A stretch of DNA of 64,000 bases from Diphasiastrum complanatum (taxonomy: Eukaryota; Streptophyta; Lycopodiopsida; Lycopodiales; Lycopodiaceae). The DNA lies in assembly GCA_029204225.1 (NCBI GenBank), contig MU832603.1:1-64000 (forward strand), given 5' to 3'. Below are positions 32,539 through 43,015 of this stretch, piece after piece. Position numbers and translations under genes: made by a program. The notes under the pieces were generated by a model, which worked only from the letters and a program-made list of their open reading frames with translations, ran no database searches and was not told the DNA's origin. Position 1 is the stretch's first letter; each line of letters starts with the position of its first letter.

Positions 32539-35500
32539 CACTCCCTCTTCAACATTGGATGCTAGTTTCAACATAGTCTTTGAGCACATTCCAAGATTAG
32601 ATCTATGCATTAAATATAGGTCCTTTCCCAATGGTTTGGTGAAGATATCAGCCACACACTCCTTTGAAGAGACATGTTGAAGCTCCACCTCTTTGGCAAT
32701 GACTTGATCTCTCACAAAATGGTGAGCAATCTCAATGTGCTTGCTCCTTGCATGAAAAACAGGATTGCTTGCCAAGCTTTGGGCTGAAAGGTTATCACAA
32801 AGTATGATTGGAGTCTTCTCTGGTTCCAGCAAGTGAAGATCCAATAACATCCTCTTGATCCAAAGAATCTCCTTGGTGCATGTTGTTAATGCCTTGTACT
32901 CGGCTTCGGTGGAAGATAGAGAGATAGTTGGTTGCTTCTTTGATAGCCATGAGACCACTCCATCTCCAAGATAGATTGCAAAGGCACTTGTTGACTTCCT
33001 ATCCATTTGATCACCTGCAAAATCTGAATCTGAAAATCCACAAAGGTTAGGTGTAGTACCTCCATACAAGATGCCAAAATCTCTAGATCCCGAGATGTAT
33101 CTAAGTACTCTCTTTCCTAGCTTCCAATGAGCCTCACTAGGATCTTGCATAAATTGACTTAGTTTGCCAACCACAAAGCTTAGATCAGGTCTTGTGATGG
33201 TTAACCATATAAGAGATCCTATTAGCTTTCTATAGAGAGTAATGTCCTTGAAGGATCTTTCATTACTTCTTGTAGTTAGCTTTACATTTGATTCCATAGG
33301 AGTAGAAACAACTTTACAATCTTCCATATGAAACCTTTTTAGAATAGAGTTAACATACTTTTCTTGACATATGAATGTAGATTTAGAAGTTCTAATAATC
33401 TCTATTCCTAAGATATAATGAAGTTTACCAAGATCTTGAATTTCAAACTCTCTTTTGAGTGCCATCTTGATTTCATCTATATCTAGATTGTTACCACCAC
33501 TTAAGATAATGTCATCAACATAGATCAAAAGTAAAGTGATATCATTTTCATTCAATCTAAAGTAGAGAGAATGATCATACTCACTCATAACAAAGTTTTG
33601 AGAAAGTAAGAAGGAATTGAGCTTAGCATACCAACTCCTTGGTGCTTGCTTTAGCCCATACAAACTCTTTTGGAGATAGCACACATGATTAGGCTCATCA
33701 TGTGAAACATAGCCCTCGGGTTGCTCCATGTAAATATCTTCTTCAAGATCACCATTCAAGAAGGCATTAGTAACATCCATTTGCCACATATCCCAATCAT
33801 AAAGAGTTGCAAGAGAGATTAGGATTCGAATAGTTACCATCTTTGCCACGGGTGCAAAGGTCTCATCATAGTCAATACCATATTCTTGAGCATACCCCTT
33901 TGCCACCAACCTTGCCTTGTACTTGTTGATTGATCCATCTTGATTTGTCTTGATCTTGAAGATCCACTTACAACCAATTGCCTTCTTGTCCTTTGGAAGC
34001 TTTACCAACCTCCATGTGTTGCTTTTGATGAGTGCTTGATGCTCATGATCCATGGCTTGGATCCATTCCTTCTTTTGAATTGCTTCACCTACACAAGTTG
34101 GTTCATCAAAAGAGGTAAGAAAAGCAAAGTTAGAGTTGTCCACCACTTGCTTTCTTTTTTCATCATAGGTTAGCCTTGATGGCTTAGCCCTTTGCCTTTG
34201 AGTCTTCCTTGAAGTTTGCTTTGGAGTGGCATCTCCATCTTCATCCAAGACATCTTGCACATCATGATGATTAGTAGGCACATCAACATCAACATCAACA
34301 ACATTGGAAACATTCTCTTCATGAAAGATGACATCCCTACTTATGACAACTTTCTTTGTAGAAGGAATGTACACTTTGTAAGCCTTGCTTACTTCACTAT
34401 AGCCAACAAACACACCCTTCTTTGATGAAGGATCTTCTTTAGTTCTATCATCAAGTGTGATATTGACAAAACATGTACATCCAAAGATCCTACAATGCTT
34501 GACACTCGGCCTTCTACCATAAAGAACCTCATGAGGAGTTTTACCATCCAAGGAAGCACTTGTCCATCTATTACATAGATAGTTAGCACATGCTAAAGCT
34601 TCCCCCCAAAAAGACTTAGCAAGATTAGCATGTAGTCTCATTGCCTTGGCACATTCACAAAGGGTTCTATTCTTCCTCTCGGCCACTCCATTCTGTTGTG
34701 GAGTCCTAGGACTAGACATCTCCCTCTTAATCCCATGTGCTATACAAAAGTCTTTGAACCTATTTGAGGTGTATTCCCCTCCATTATCAGATCTTAAGCA
34801 TTTGATCTTTGTATTGAATTGGTTTTCCATTTCATTCTTGAACTTGACAAATGCAGCAAACACTTCATCCTTACTTTTAAGAAGATAGATCCAAGTATAC
34901 CTACTAAAGTCATCAATGAAAGTTGCATACATCTTTGCCCCACCATTGCTAGTTGTACTAGAAGAATGAATATCAGAATACACAAGTTGAAAAGCTTTTT
35001 TAGATCTAGAAGTAGATCTAGAATAAGCAAGTCTATGAGATTTGGACAAGGCACAATGTTCACAAACACTATTGTTTGCAACAAGACTTTTAGGGAGACC
35101 AAGAACAAGCTCTTTCTTTGCCATTACCTCCAAAGATTTGAAGTTGGGATGGCCCAACCTCTTGTGCCAAACTTCTTGGTTTGTCAATTGCTCCCTAGCC
35201 ATACATCCTTCATGATTAGAGATCACACATGCATCAAGCTTGAAAAGTTTACCATGCCTCCTACCTTGAGCAATCAAGGATCCACATTTACTTATCAAAC
35301 ATGCATCTCCAATGAACTCCACATCAAGTCCTTTGTCAATCATTTGACTTACACTAAGCAAATTCTTAGTGATTGAAGGAATGTACAAAACATTTTCAAG
35401 ATTTGCTTTCCTATTTGTTGAAAGGGAAATAGGAATAGTGCCTATGCCTTTGATGTCACATTGACCATCATTTGCAGTGTAGATGATGTTACCTTCTCCC

Positions 35501-36489
35501 TCATAAGACAATAAGGATGTAAAGTATTCCTTATGTCTTGTCATGTGAGATGAGGCTCCACTATCAATCCACCAAGGATCATTATCATCTATGTTGGCTA
35601 ACAAACTTGAAGTCATAACAAGTGATTCACATGTGTTATGTTCTTCCTCATCTATTGTAAGATTTCCTTGCCTCTCTCCTTGCTCTCTTTTCTTCTTATA
35701 ACATTCATTTGCAAAATGACCTTTTATCCCACAATAAAAGCACTTGAACTTTGACTTATTGTTCTTAGTAGAAGAGGAAGAGGAAGAGTGATCATCATGA
35801 TCAAAGTTACCACCTTTGGACCATTTCCCTTTGCCTTTACCTTTGCCCTTGAATTTGCCTTTTGTGAAGAAAGCCTCTTCACCTCCACCTTGCAAGGATG
35901 CACCATCAAGCTTTGATTGCAACCTATGTTCTTCAGCCAATAAGATTTCTTGCAAGTCAACCACACTTGGCAAGACTTTTTGAATGGCAAAACTTTGCAC
36001 AAGGTTAGCATGTTCATTTAGCAAACCATTCAACATAACTTGGACTATTTCACCATCTTTTATGTTCTCATCAATGCATGCTAAATCATCACTTAGGGAC
36101 TTAACTCTCAAGATAAATGCATGAGCACTTTCACCCTCTCTTTGCCTACTAGAAAATATTTGTCTCCTTAGGGTCAATACCCTAGATGTGGACTTTGATT
36201 CAAAGAGCTTCTTTAAGGCATTCCATGCCTCACTTGCACTTTGACACTTTCCAACTTCCTTGAGAAGTTCATTTGTAACATTCATTTTAATGATATGAAG
36301 AGCCCTTTTGGCCTTCTTATCAAACCTTTGTTGCTCTTGAAGTGTGAGAGGTCTCTCTTCAATTTCTGCAACTATGTCCATGAGTTCATTCAACTCAAGT
36401 AAGGACTCCATCCTCACTTTCCAAGTAGAGTAGTTTGATGAACTCAACCTTTCACTAGACTCTAGCATGATCCCACCATTGGAAGCCAT
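32536..36489 (-). CDS. copia B gag-pol polyprotein, 1317 residues
   Basis: The ATG at 36489 opens MASNGGIMLESSERLSSSNY, the usual N-terminus of this copia group, and the frame is open to 32536. Domains in order: gag (about 1-210), CCHC knuckle CFYCGIKGHFANEC (about 250-263), protease WWIDSGASSHMT (about 310-321), pre-integrase VWHKRLGHPNFKSL (about 442-455). Integrase has D in TFIDDFSRYTW, D in LRSDNGGEYTS and E in QQNGVAERKNR. Reverse transcriptase follows with ETFAPVAKMVTIR and the active site LLLIYVDDIILSG. RNase H has GFSDSDFAGDQMDRKS and SLSSTEAEYKAL, ending IFTKPLGKDLYLMHRSNLGM near the C-terminus. Length and all catalytic motifs are normal; no defect was seen. Confidence 0.97.
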   Translation of the reverse strand: MASNGGIMLESSERLSSSNYSTWKVRMESLLELNELMDIVAEIEERPLTLQEQQRFDKKAKRALHIIKMNVTNELLKEVGKCQSASEAWNALKKLFESKSTSRVLTLRRQIFSSRQREGESAHAFILRVKSLSDDLACIDENIKDGEIVQVMLNGLLNEHANLVQSFAIQKVLPSVVDLQEILLAEEHRLQSKLDGASLQGGGEEAFFTKGKFKGKGKGKGKWSKGGNFDHDDHSSSSSSTKNNKSKFKCFYCGIKGHFANECYKKKREQGERQGNLTIDEEEHNTCESLVMTSSLLANIDDNDPWWIDSGASSHMTRHKEYFTSLLSYEGEGNIIYTANDGQCDIKGIGTIPISLSTNRKANLENVLYIPSITKNLLSVSQMIDKGLDVEFIGDACLISKCGSLIAQGRRHGKLFKLDACVISNHEGCMAREQLTNQEVWHKRLGHPNFKSLEVMAKKELVLGLPKSLVANNSVCEHCALSKSHRLAYSRSTSRSKKAFQLVYSDIHSSSTTSNGGAKMYATFIDDFSRYTWIYLLKSKDEVFAAFVKFKNEMENQFNTKIKCLRSDNGGEYTSNRFKDFCIAHGIKREMSSPRTPQQNGVAERKNRTLCECAKAMRLHANLAKSFWGEALACANYLCNRWTSASLDGKTPHEVLYGRRPSVKHCRIFGCTCFVNITLDDRTKEDPSSKKGVFVGYSEVSKAYKVYIPSTKKVVISRDVIFHEENVSNVVDVDVDVPTNHHDVQDVLDEDGDATPKQTSRKTQRQRAKPSRLTYDEKRKQVVDNSNFAFLTSFDEPTCVGEAIQKKEWIQAMDHEHQALIKSNTWRLVKLPKDKKAIGCKWIFKIKTNQDGSINKYKARLVAKGYAQEYGIDYDETFAPVAKMVTIRILISLATLYDWDMWQMDVTNAFLNGDLEEDIYMEQPEGYVSHDEPNHVCYLQKSLYGLKQAPRSWYAKLNSFLLSQNFVMSEYDHSLYFRLNENDITLLLIYVDDIILSGGNNLDIDEIKMALKREFEIQDLGKLHYILGIEIIRTSKSTFICQEKYVNSILKRFHMEDCKVVSTPMESNVKLTTRSNERSFKDITLYRKLIGSLIWLTITRPDLSFVVGKLSQFMQDPSEAHWKLGKRVLRYISGSRDFGILYGGTTPNLCGFSDSDFAGDQMDRKSTSAFAIYLGDGVVSWLSKKQPTISLSSTEAEYKALTTCTKEILWIKRMLLDLHLLEPEKTPIILCDNLSAQSLASNPVFHARSKHIEIAHHFVRDQVIAKEVELQHVSSKECVADIFTKPLGKDLYLMHRSNLGMCSKTMLKLASNVEEGV

Positions 36490-37648
36490 GATTCTAATGT
36501 TTCTTCAACTTTTAGGTTTTGTCCTAAAGCACTTAGCACTCACTTTTCTCTCAACAAATGATAGATAAAGAGATCTATGAAGATTTAGGACCCTAAAACA
36601 CTTCTATCTTGAACCTAGATGGTTTCCAAGCATAGAAAGGAAGATTGAAACACATGCAACACTTTGCACACACTAAGAATGGATTACAAAATCAAACCAA
36701 CCTGAACACACTCTTGCTTAAGCTCTCAAACTTTCCAGCAAGTGACCAAATCAAGTTATGGTGTGAAGAGTTACTTGCATTCTTAGAAAATACCCAAAAC
36801 TAGGATGCCAAGATTACCTAGTAATGAACAAACTTGATCAACATATGATCAACACACTAAGATATTGATTCAACCTGTAAAACCACATGTAAACCACACT
36901 TCTAAAAGTTTATAAATCCAGCAAGTGATAAATACAAGATTTAGAGGTGAATGAATGAGCACACTTAGTGAATCACAAGACTAGCTTCACTATCTTGTCA
37001 AATCTTGGTGTTTAGATGTAGATCTAAGATCACTTCACATGAGAATGTTCCTCAACCTGTTAAGAACCTGAAAACACACTTGCATAATGGTTAACACCTT
37101 CCAGCAAATGCTCCAATCAAATTACATAAGGAGAGTTACTTACATGCTCAACAAAGTACACCAAAATTTATGCCAAAATTGATGACAATCTTTACAATAT
37201 GCTCTTCACAATGGAGCTTACAATATGTTCACCCAAAAAAGGGGATCTTTCATCCAAATGGGAGCTTTGCTCAGCCTTTAGGAGAATTACAACTCACTCA
37301 AAAGAGCATTTGTCATCCACTTAAGGAGAAGTTTCATCCACTTAAGGAGAGTGTTCATCCAAGAATGGAGATTGTCAACAATAGGATTGAAAAGAACATT
37401 GTTAGTATTGAATATGCACAAGCCTCACAATCACAAATGATTAGGTGTTATGATCTGATCCAAAATAGTTTCTTTTCAGCCTCTGATCTTCAATAGACCT
37501 GAAATATGCTTTTGATCCACAAGTTCAACTCACAAAACAAAGGTTAGTAAGATTTGATCAACAAAGCAATGCAAAATCATGCTAGAACTTGATCAAACAT
37601 CCAAATATCACCAAAAATGGAATACTTACTGTAAATAGAAGCCAACCA
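36490..37648 (-). other. 5' leader of copia B
   Basis: About 1.16 kb between the primer site and the gag ATG, with no recognised gene. It contains a short repeat (CATCCACTTAAGGAGA, twice in tandem at about 37314-37350). Untranslated leaders of this size are common in plant copia elements. Confidence 0.7.
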
Positions 37649-37660
37649 GCTCTGATACCA
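37649..37660 (-). other. primer binding site of copia B
   Basis: GCTCTGATACCA is the reverse complement of TGGTATCAGAGC, an exact match to the initiator tRNA-Met end, adjacent to the 5' LTR at 37661. Confidence 0.93.
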
Positions 37661-38313
37661 TGTGAAAAATACAGATCCTAAGTGGATCTAAACTCCAAGA
37701 TCATTGGCTTGAATGCTTGCACTCCAAACTACATAAGCTAGGAATTGGCAACACATTCTATGCTACCTAGAATGCAAAGAACTTGATCAAAAAGCATTTA
37801 TCACAAATGGAAACTTCCATAAACATCAAGTGCGGCCCAAAATAGCATTATACAGTCCATAATACATCAGCCTATCACTTTTGGAAAGCACCTAAGATCA
37901 TACACAATAGCTTGAAGACAATACACACAACAATGCTCTCAATGGAGGAAGAAACAATGACAATGATCTATTGATCTCAATGAAGCATACAAAAGGTTTC
38001 TCCAACCTGTTCTCCACGACTTCCCTACTATTTATGGATGAGGAAGATGACTCTCTCTCCTCTCTCTAGAAGGTACTTGACCCTAGATATTCCCTATATA
38101 GGAAAAATAGCTAAAAATGGCTTATATGACCAAAATACATCAAAATGGTCTCATTTTGAAGGGTATGAAGTTTGACACTTCATCATACTGAAGAAATACA
38201 GTAAATAAAAACATTGTGGCCTGGTTCACACGTGTGAAACTCCAGAACCAAAACTATTTACAATTTTAGCCAATTTAGGCCTCAAACTAGCTAGGAAATG
38301 TTGACAATTTTCA
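37661..38313 (-). repeat. 5' LTR of copia B
   Basis: Same length as the left copy. A TATA-like CTATATAGGG on the minus strand at about 38093-38102 is a likely core promoter for the element. Confidence 0.93.
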
Positions 38314-41025
38314 CGTTTGCAAAAAGTGTTGTATGATCTCTTAGTATGTGCTGCATATGTCAAAATCATAATGTTAGTCTTATGTTTGGATCTAAATATA
38401 TATAAAAAATTGAAAGCATCTTGAAGAATTTATACTAACCATGTAATGAGTGATGTGATCTTCTCCCCATGCTTTTAATACTGCATTAGCAAAATCGACA
38501 CAAGTCCTTTGGACAGCTTTCTTATCAATATCAGAGTATTTATCTTTTCTTAAAATAGCAATCATACTATCAAGCTTCTTCCATACATCAGCTTTTAGTA
38601 CTCTGGTATTGTCGTCTTTCTCGAAGTCCTAAGTGGCAGCAATTATATTTGTCCAGACTGAGTGTTGAATATTAGAAGCCTTACCAGTATGATTTGATAG
38701 GAAACGACGTGCTTTTGCTCCTCCTATGCTTGGCTTAGTTGGCATGTTCCCATTCTTTCCTGAAAGCTTTTCATCTTTTTGAATTTTGACATGTCCCTTA
38801 TGGAGTCTTGCTTTTGATAAAACATCTTCTAATCAAGAGATAGCTTCCTTTGCTAATGATGCTGGCTTAGTATTCCAAGCAAAAACTATATGAAAATAAA
38901 TGATCTTTTCTATTAATCTAACTTCTGCATGAAGAGTGCAAACATGCATATTTTTCAAGGGGATAGGCAGCACCATATTCTCTAGTAATTTTTGTACTCC
39001 TAGTTACATCTTTTGCCATTTTCATGCAGTACAAACAAGGGTGTTTTGATGTAGCACCGTGAGAGACATTATACATACATTTCAATGTTTTCAAATCACC
39101 TGCTAAGTGCCATTCAACATTGAAGTCTCCAACTCCTGGAACATTGAGAAGTCCTCCATCCATATGGTCCTTGATGATCCTAGGATAAGATGTCCTTGAG
39201 AATATCCATGATAATATATCATGATCCTCCTTCAGCACCTGTCCAAAGAATTAATCAAACTTAGTTTACAATGAATTAATACTATTCAATGAATGTAATG
39301 TAATAATGAGGCTAGTTACCTGAAACGCTGCCAACCACCATATATCATTTTTTGACTGGACACTGAATCTGAAATCTTCTTGGTCCTCTATTTGAGATAG
39401 AGCACCATTCATGAGAGTTATACTAACCCTCTCCATCTTCTACCCTTTCACAATTTCTAACTCATCTAACTTAAGTACTATGATTATTTTGCCATTCACC
39501 TTTTCATAGGTTATATCATAGAATGTGACGATGTATCTCAACAAGTAATTTAGATCAACAAATAAGTTGTTTGATGAATTATAGAAGATCGATCTTCCAT
39601 CAGTTTCATACACCTCCTCAATATGAAATGGAGTTCCAGTGATCTTATGCATACCTATGTTTAATGTATCCCTCTCTTTCTTCAAGTGATAGGTCCTAGG
39701 GATTGGGACTTTTCTAATTTGAACTTGCTTAAAAGCTTCTCTAATTAGTTTAAATATTGTTGCATATGCTTCCCTACTGATACCTGCAAAATCACAAGCA
39801 CTCTGAACTATAGTCTTATCTAAAAAAATTTGAATGTCCACCATCAAAGACTCTGTTATTTTACACTTTACATTTGAACTCCTATTGTTCATCATGATAC
39901 GCTCAGTGGATTTGCCTATCAATATTGTGCCCAATGACATTCCTAGTGAAGCATTGTCTTTAATATTCTGAGGAGCTACTAATGCAGATCTGCAAAAAAC
40001 ATAGATAGTTAACAGAATACTACCATAGTTGAAATTAAATCCAAATGTCATTGAAAAACTTACAAAAATTAGAATATGCTTACTTGAATGCATGGACCCT
40101 TCTATTTCGATAACCTCCTTTTGAAAGCATTTGAATATCCTTGCAACTTTATTGCTTTCGCTTCTTACTTTCAGCCTTCTTCTTTGCCAATTCCACATCC
40201 TTCAATAATTGTAAGTTTTCAATATGAATAGACTATAAGATTGATTGCATTTGCTCTAGTTCTGATTTGATATTGGTTGTTATCTTCTGTAATGATTCAT
40301 TATTTTTTTTAAGCTGTTCATTTTCTTCTAACGTCTTTTGGAGATGACAATCTCTATTCTGACAATAAGAGGATATCTGAATTAACTCACCTTCTAAAAA
40401 GTGAACTTTATTCATATAAAGTTGTTTTTCATGGTTCTGCAATCTTTCACAATATCCTAGTAATCCACTATGCCCATTGCATATCAATGTAACTAAATGA
40501 GTTATTGAAGAGAATGTGGAATGTGTCAAAGTGCTTGGATCTTGTGGATATAATGTTCCATCTATCCACAAATCCAAGTTTTTTTTTTCCTTCTGCCCTG
40601 TAACAAAAACGATTCTCAACAGATATTTGAACTCATTTGCCTCCTCTTCTCTGCAAAGTTGCCAAATCAATAGGGATATCCACATGTAGATGATACAATG
40701 TCATCATCAAAAAAACAATAGAGTAATTAGTTGCATCAAAGTACTATGACCAGATTTTATGAAGCAAAACAAAATACTCTATATTATATACTCTGTATGA
40801 TCGATCCAATCTTCATGCTTGTATGCTTGATTCAAATTTGGAAATGCCGCTCTTTTTTTCATTCCAATAGGTAGTTGGTGCTCATATTTCCATTCCAAGG
40901 TGATGATGGCCTTCATAATTGGAGATGGCACCCATATTTCCATTCTCGTGGAAGGAATGCATATGTAAACATTTTGCAATTTTTTCTGATTCAGGGATGG
41001 CGGTCATATTCTAGATCCAGTGAAA

Positions 41026-41269
41026 ATATTGCCCTTTTCGTAACCAATGGAGAGAATATTTTTGAATTTAGTCAAGTTATATTGTGAACTGTTTATAGTT
41101 CTTAACTGTGACTATAGACACTGTGGTTAGATCATTGGGAGTTGGAGAGGCCTCTGGATTGGTGGGGACAAGCAAATAAACAATATTTCTTTTTTTTATT
41201 TTGATATTTTTCTATATCCTACATGGCATTCCTTAAAGGGTCTTCTTGATATCGAGAACTCCTCTAATG
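41026..41269 (-). repeat. right terminal repeat of the histone/Ulp1 element (244 bp)
   Basis: On the minus strand the segment opens CATTAGAGGAGTTCTCGATA and runs inward to ATATTGCCC. The first readable part of gene T begins about 45 bp further in. It is a near-identical inverted copy of 23108-23354. Directly outside it, at 41270, a copia LTR starts mid-sequence with TCTAC, which shows that the terminus lies exactly here. It probably also holds the promoter of T. Confidence 0.7.
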
Positions 41270-41825
41270 TCTACTCAAAGAAAGAGATGCAAACTCACTA
41301 AAAACCTGATCAAACATTAAACATAAGATATGATGAAGTTGTTGTCCATACAAAAATAGTAAGCTGTTATATTTCACATTTGTGGATCTAAAAATATCAT
41401 TTAATAAGGATTCTACACACAAAATTGCAAGATATCACAAGTAGAGTGCACCAATGGATAGTAGAACCCAAAGAGAACCATGTATAAGCATGAATGAAAT
41501 AAGAGAGAGAGAGAGAGAATGTCTTCTCTTCTCACGAGTTACATCCTTTTATAACAAGTCCAAACCTAAGTTTAAACTTTGGTTTTTCTCTATAATGAAA
41601 ACCGTACTATTTTTGTGACTAGATTCAATGTATCTACTACTCAAATTGAATCTCTCCAAAACTCGTGTTCTATAGTTTCCCACACTTTCCAAAAGCGTTT
41701 ATTCAAATGTTTTTAGACTATTATAACTTTGAAAAGTCAAACTCTAAGTCTAATATGAAAATTGGCCTCAATTGCCAAATATACAAATATGACCAAAATA
41801 GCAAAACTAGTTGAAATCTTTCGCA
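41270..41825 (-). repeat. partial LTR related to the copia at 57.7-62.8 kb
   Basis: From GAGATGCAAAC to the end TCTTTCGCA this follows 62285-62824 closely, including GTGCACCAATGGATAGT and ACGAGTTACATCCTTTTATA. The first 110 bases of the LTR are missing at the junction with the terminus at 41269. It is a broken solo LTR interrupted by the DNA element. Confidence 0.85.
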
Positions 41826-42174
41826 AACCAAGTAAAAGCAACCAATCAGCTCTGGAAGTTTCACCCCCAAGCCAATGATTAGGAAGCATGAAAGTAGAGT
41901 GAGAAGCCTGAAAATGAATCAACCACAAAATGTGTGTAGTAGGGCAAGTTTGGCCTCCTTATATAGAGCCTAGAACCACCTGTGCACATACACATGCAAG
42001 GTCCTAACTCCCCTATACATAGATTCATCTAGATCCTCTATTCATGGAATTGCTATTGATAACTCTACACATGCATACACTGTCCCAAACCTTGTACTAA
42101 CTCCATTTAGTGTGTTCTGGGCCTCACAAGGATATTAGTTACTTTCGGGTCACGTCCAATATGACATGGCATAA
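41826..42174. other. short stretch without a gene
   Basis: No coding sequence recognised. It separates a copia LTR from gypsy fragments. Confidence 0.5.
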
Positions 42175-42380
42175 CTAACAGCTTGTTTCACTGGAGTACC
42201 ATGTATCCAAGACTAGGGGTATATTGAATCTTATGTACTGGTCATGGACATAACACAAGTCCATAGTCATGTGTATACTGGGATGTCCTGCACAGAATAT
42301 GTCATGACATTCAAACAAAATCTTGTGTTTGAGCTCCTCATCCCCAAGTACACAAACTTTCCCATTCCAAAATAGCAATC
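42175..42380 (-). pseudogene. gypsy integrase zinc-finger fragment
   Basis: Minus-strand reading FWNGKVCVLGDEELKHKILF, then ECHDIFCAGHPS, matches the start of the H2C2 integrase domain of gypsy elements. It breaks off after about 45 residues. A related plus-strand piece is at 62825. Confidence 0.75.
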
Positions 42381-42424
42381 CATCTCGATTGGTAAACTCA
42401 CCAGCCTCTTAAGTATTTTTGCAA

Positions 42425-42757
42425 TCAACATGATCTTCGGGAGAGAAAAGCTCGATGGGCTGAATTGATGCAAGAATTCGATCATGAAATCCGTTACATA
42501 AGAGACAGCTCTAATAAAGTTGCGGATGCTCTTAGTCAGATCGGTGAACTGAACAGGTTGTCATTCACCCATATTTCCACGGATCTATATCTTTCGCTGA
42601 GAGAAAAATATGAAATAGATTCCCATTTTGGTCATATTTGGAACATTGTTCATATTGGAAAAAATGTGGACAATGTTGAGTCGAGTACACAGGGGAGTCA
42701 ACTAACAGAGAAAGATAAGAAGATTGTGGGACAGTTAAACTTACTACCATACAAGTA
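42425..42757 (+). pseudogene. gypsy RNase H C-terminal fragment (plus)
   Basis: [20 protein letters not shown], then NKVADALSQI is the end of a gypsy RNase H domain, followed by linker sequence ending LNLLPYK and a stop. It lies between minus-strand gypsy fragments on both sides. Confidence 0.8.
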
Positions 42758-42759
42758 GT

Positions 42760-43015
42760 GTCTCCAGGTTTTAAGTGCATGGATTATTGCAAACAATTCC
42801 TTTTCCTGCGTAGTATAACGCAATTAAGGACCAGTGAATGTTTTGCTTTCAAACGCAAGTGGCCTAGCCATTTGAACCGCTCCAATTGCAATATCACGTG
42901 CATCAATTCTCATGACTAAGGTAAGTCTGGATTTGCAATTTGTAACACGGGAGCTGAAACAACCAATGTTTTAGGTTTCTTAAAACACTGATTGAATTCC
43001 TCATTCCAAACAAGA
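42760..43015 (-). pseudogene. gypsy RT-RNase H connection fragment (minus)
   Basis: WNEEFNQCFKKPKTLVVSAP, then in another frame IDARDIAIGAVQMARPLAFE and [16 protein letters not shown]. This is the first half of the RNase H domain whose second half lies inverted next to it at 42425-42757. The arrangement implies an inversion or head-to-head junction at about 42758. Confidence 0.75.

Larger units (their letters stand above)
31886..38313 (-). mobile_element. young, apparently intact Ty1/copia retrotransposon (copia B)
   Basis: Two 653-bp LTRs (31886-32538 and 37661-38313) differ at four positions by eye, all transitions, about 0.6 percent. The element has a tRNA-Met primer site at 37649-37660 and a single open polyprotein frame (32536-36489). 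Flanks TGTTT (31881-31885) and CGTTT (38314-38318) are the target duplication with one mismatch. It sits inside the last exon of gene T. All parts needed for mobility in this family are visible, so it is the most recent insertion of the window. Confidence 0.95.
31726..40979 (-). pseudogene. transposase-like gene T, split by a copia insertion
   Basis: Minus strand. A possible N-terminal exon lies at 40779-40979. Exon 2 (40084 to about 40685) holds a coiled coil (LQKTLEENEQLKKNNESLQK) and a basic end. Exon 3 is 39320-39989 and ends with KIIIVLKLDELEIVKG. Exon 4 is 38440-39238 with WHLAGDLKTLKCMYNVSHGA, a Cys pair PCLYC, HAEVRLIEK and GGAKARRFLS. The last exon is 38314-38350 plus 31726-31885, with SSQGMEKSHWQARAAFHRNT. 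Introns have GT-AG borders. Candidate acidic triad: D in LKLDE, D in AGDLK, E in GMEKSH; this is inferred from spacing and context. Stops at 40233, 40149, 39440, 38833 and 38629 and a frameshift near 38940 make it a pseudogene. It resembles long, poorly described transposon proteins with a GGD-K motif, but I cannot name the superfamily. Confidence 0.6.

Noticed and set aside
34794-35376. Frames opposite or shifted to the copia B polyprotein
   Set aside because: They are shadows of the intact 1317-codon frame.
31726-40979. Gene T as a KDZ/Zisupton or CACTA TNP2 transposase
   Set aside because: The sequence shows none of the motifs I associate with those families; the GD-K and PCLYC pattern points elsewhere, so no family name was given.
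23108-41269. A single 18 kb transposon bounded by the two inverted 245-bp sequences
   Set aside because: Copia 1 integrase coding is continuous directly on both sides of 23108-23354, so the left copy is a small separate insertion and not the outer end of an 18 kb element.
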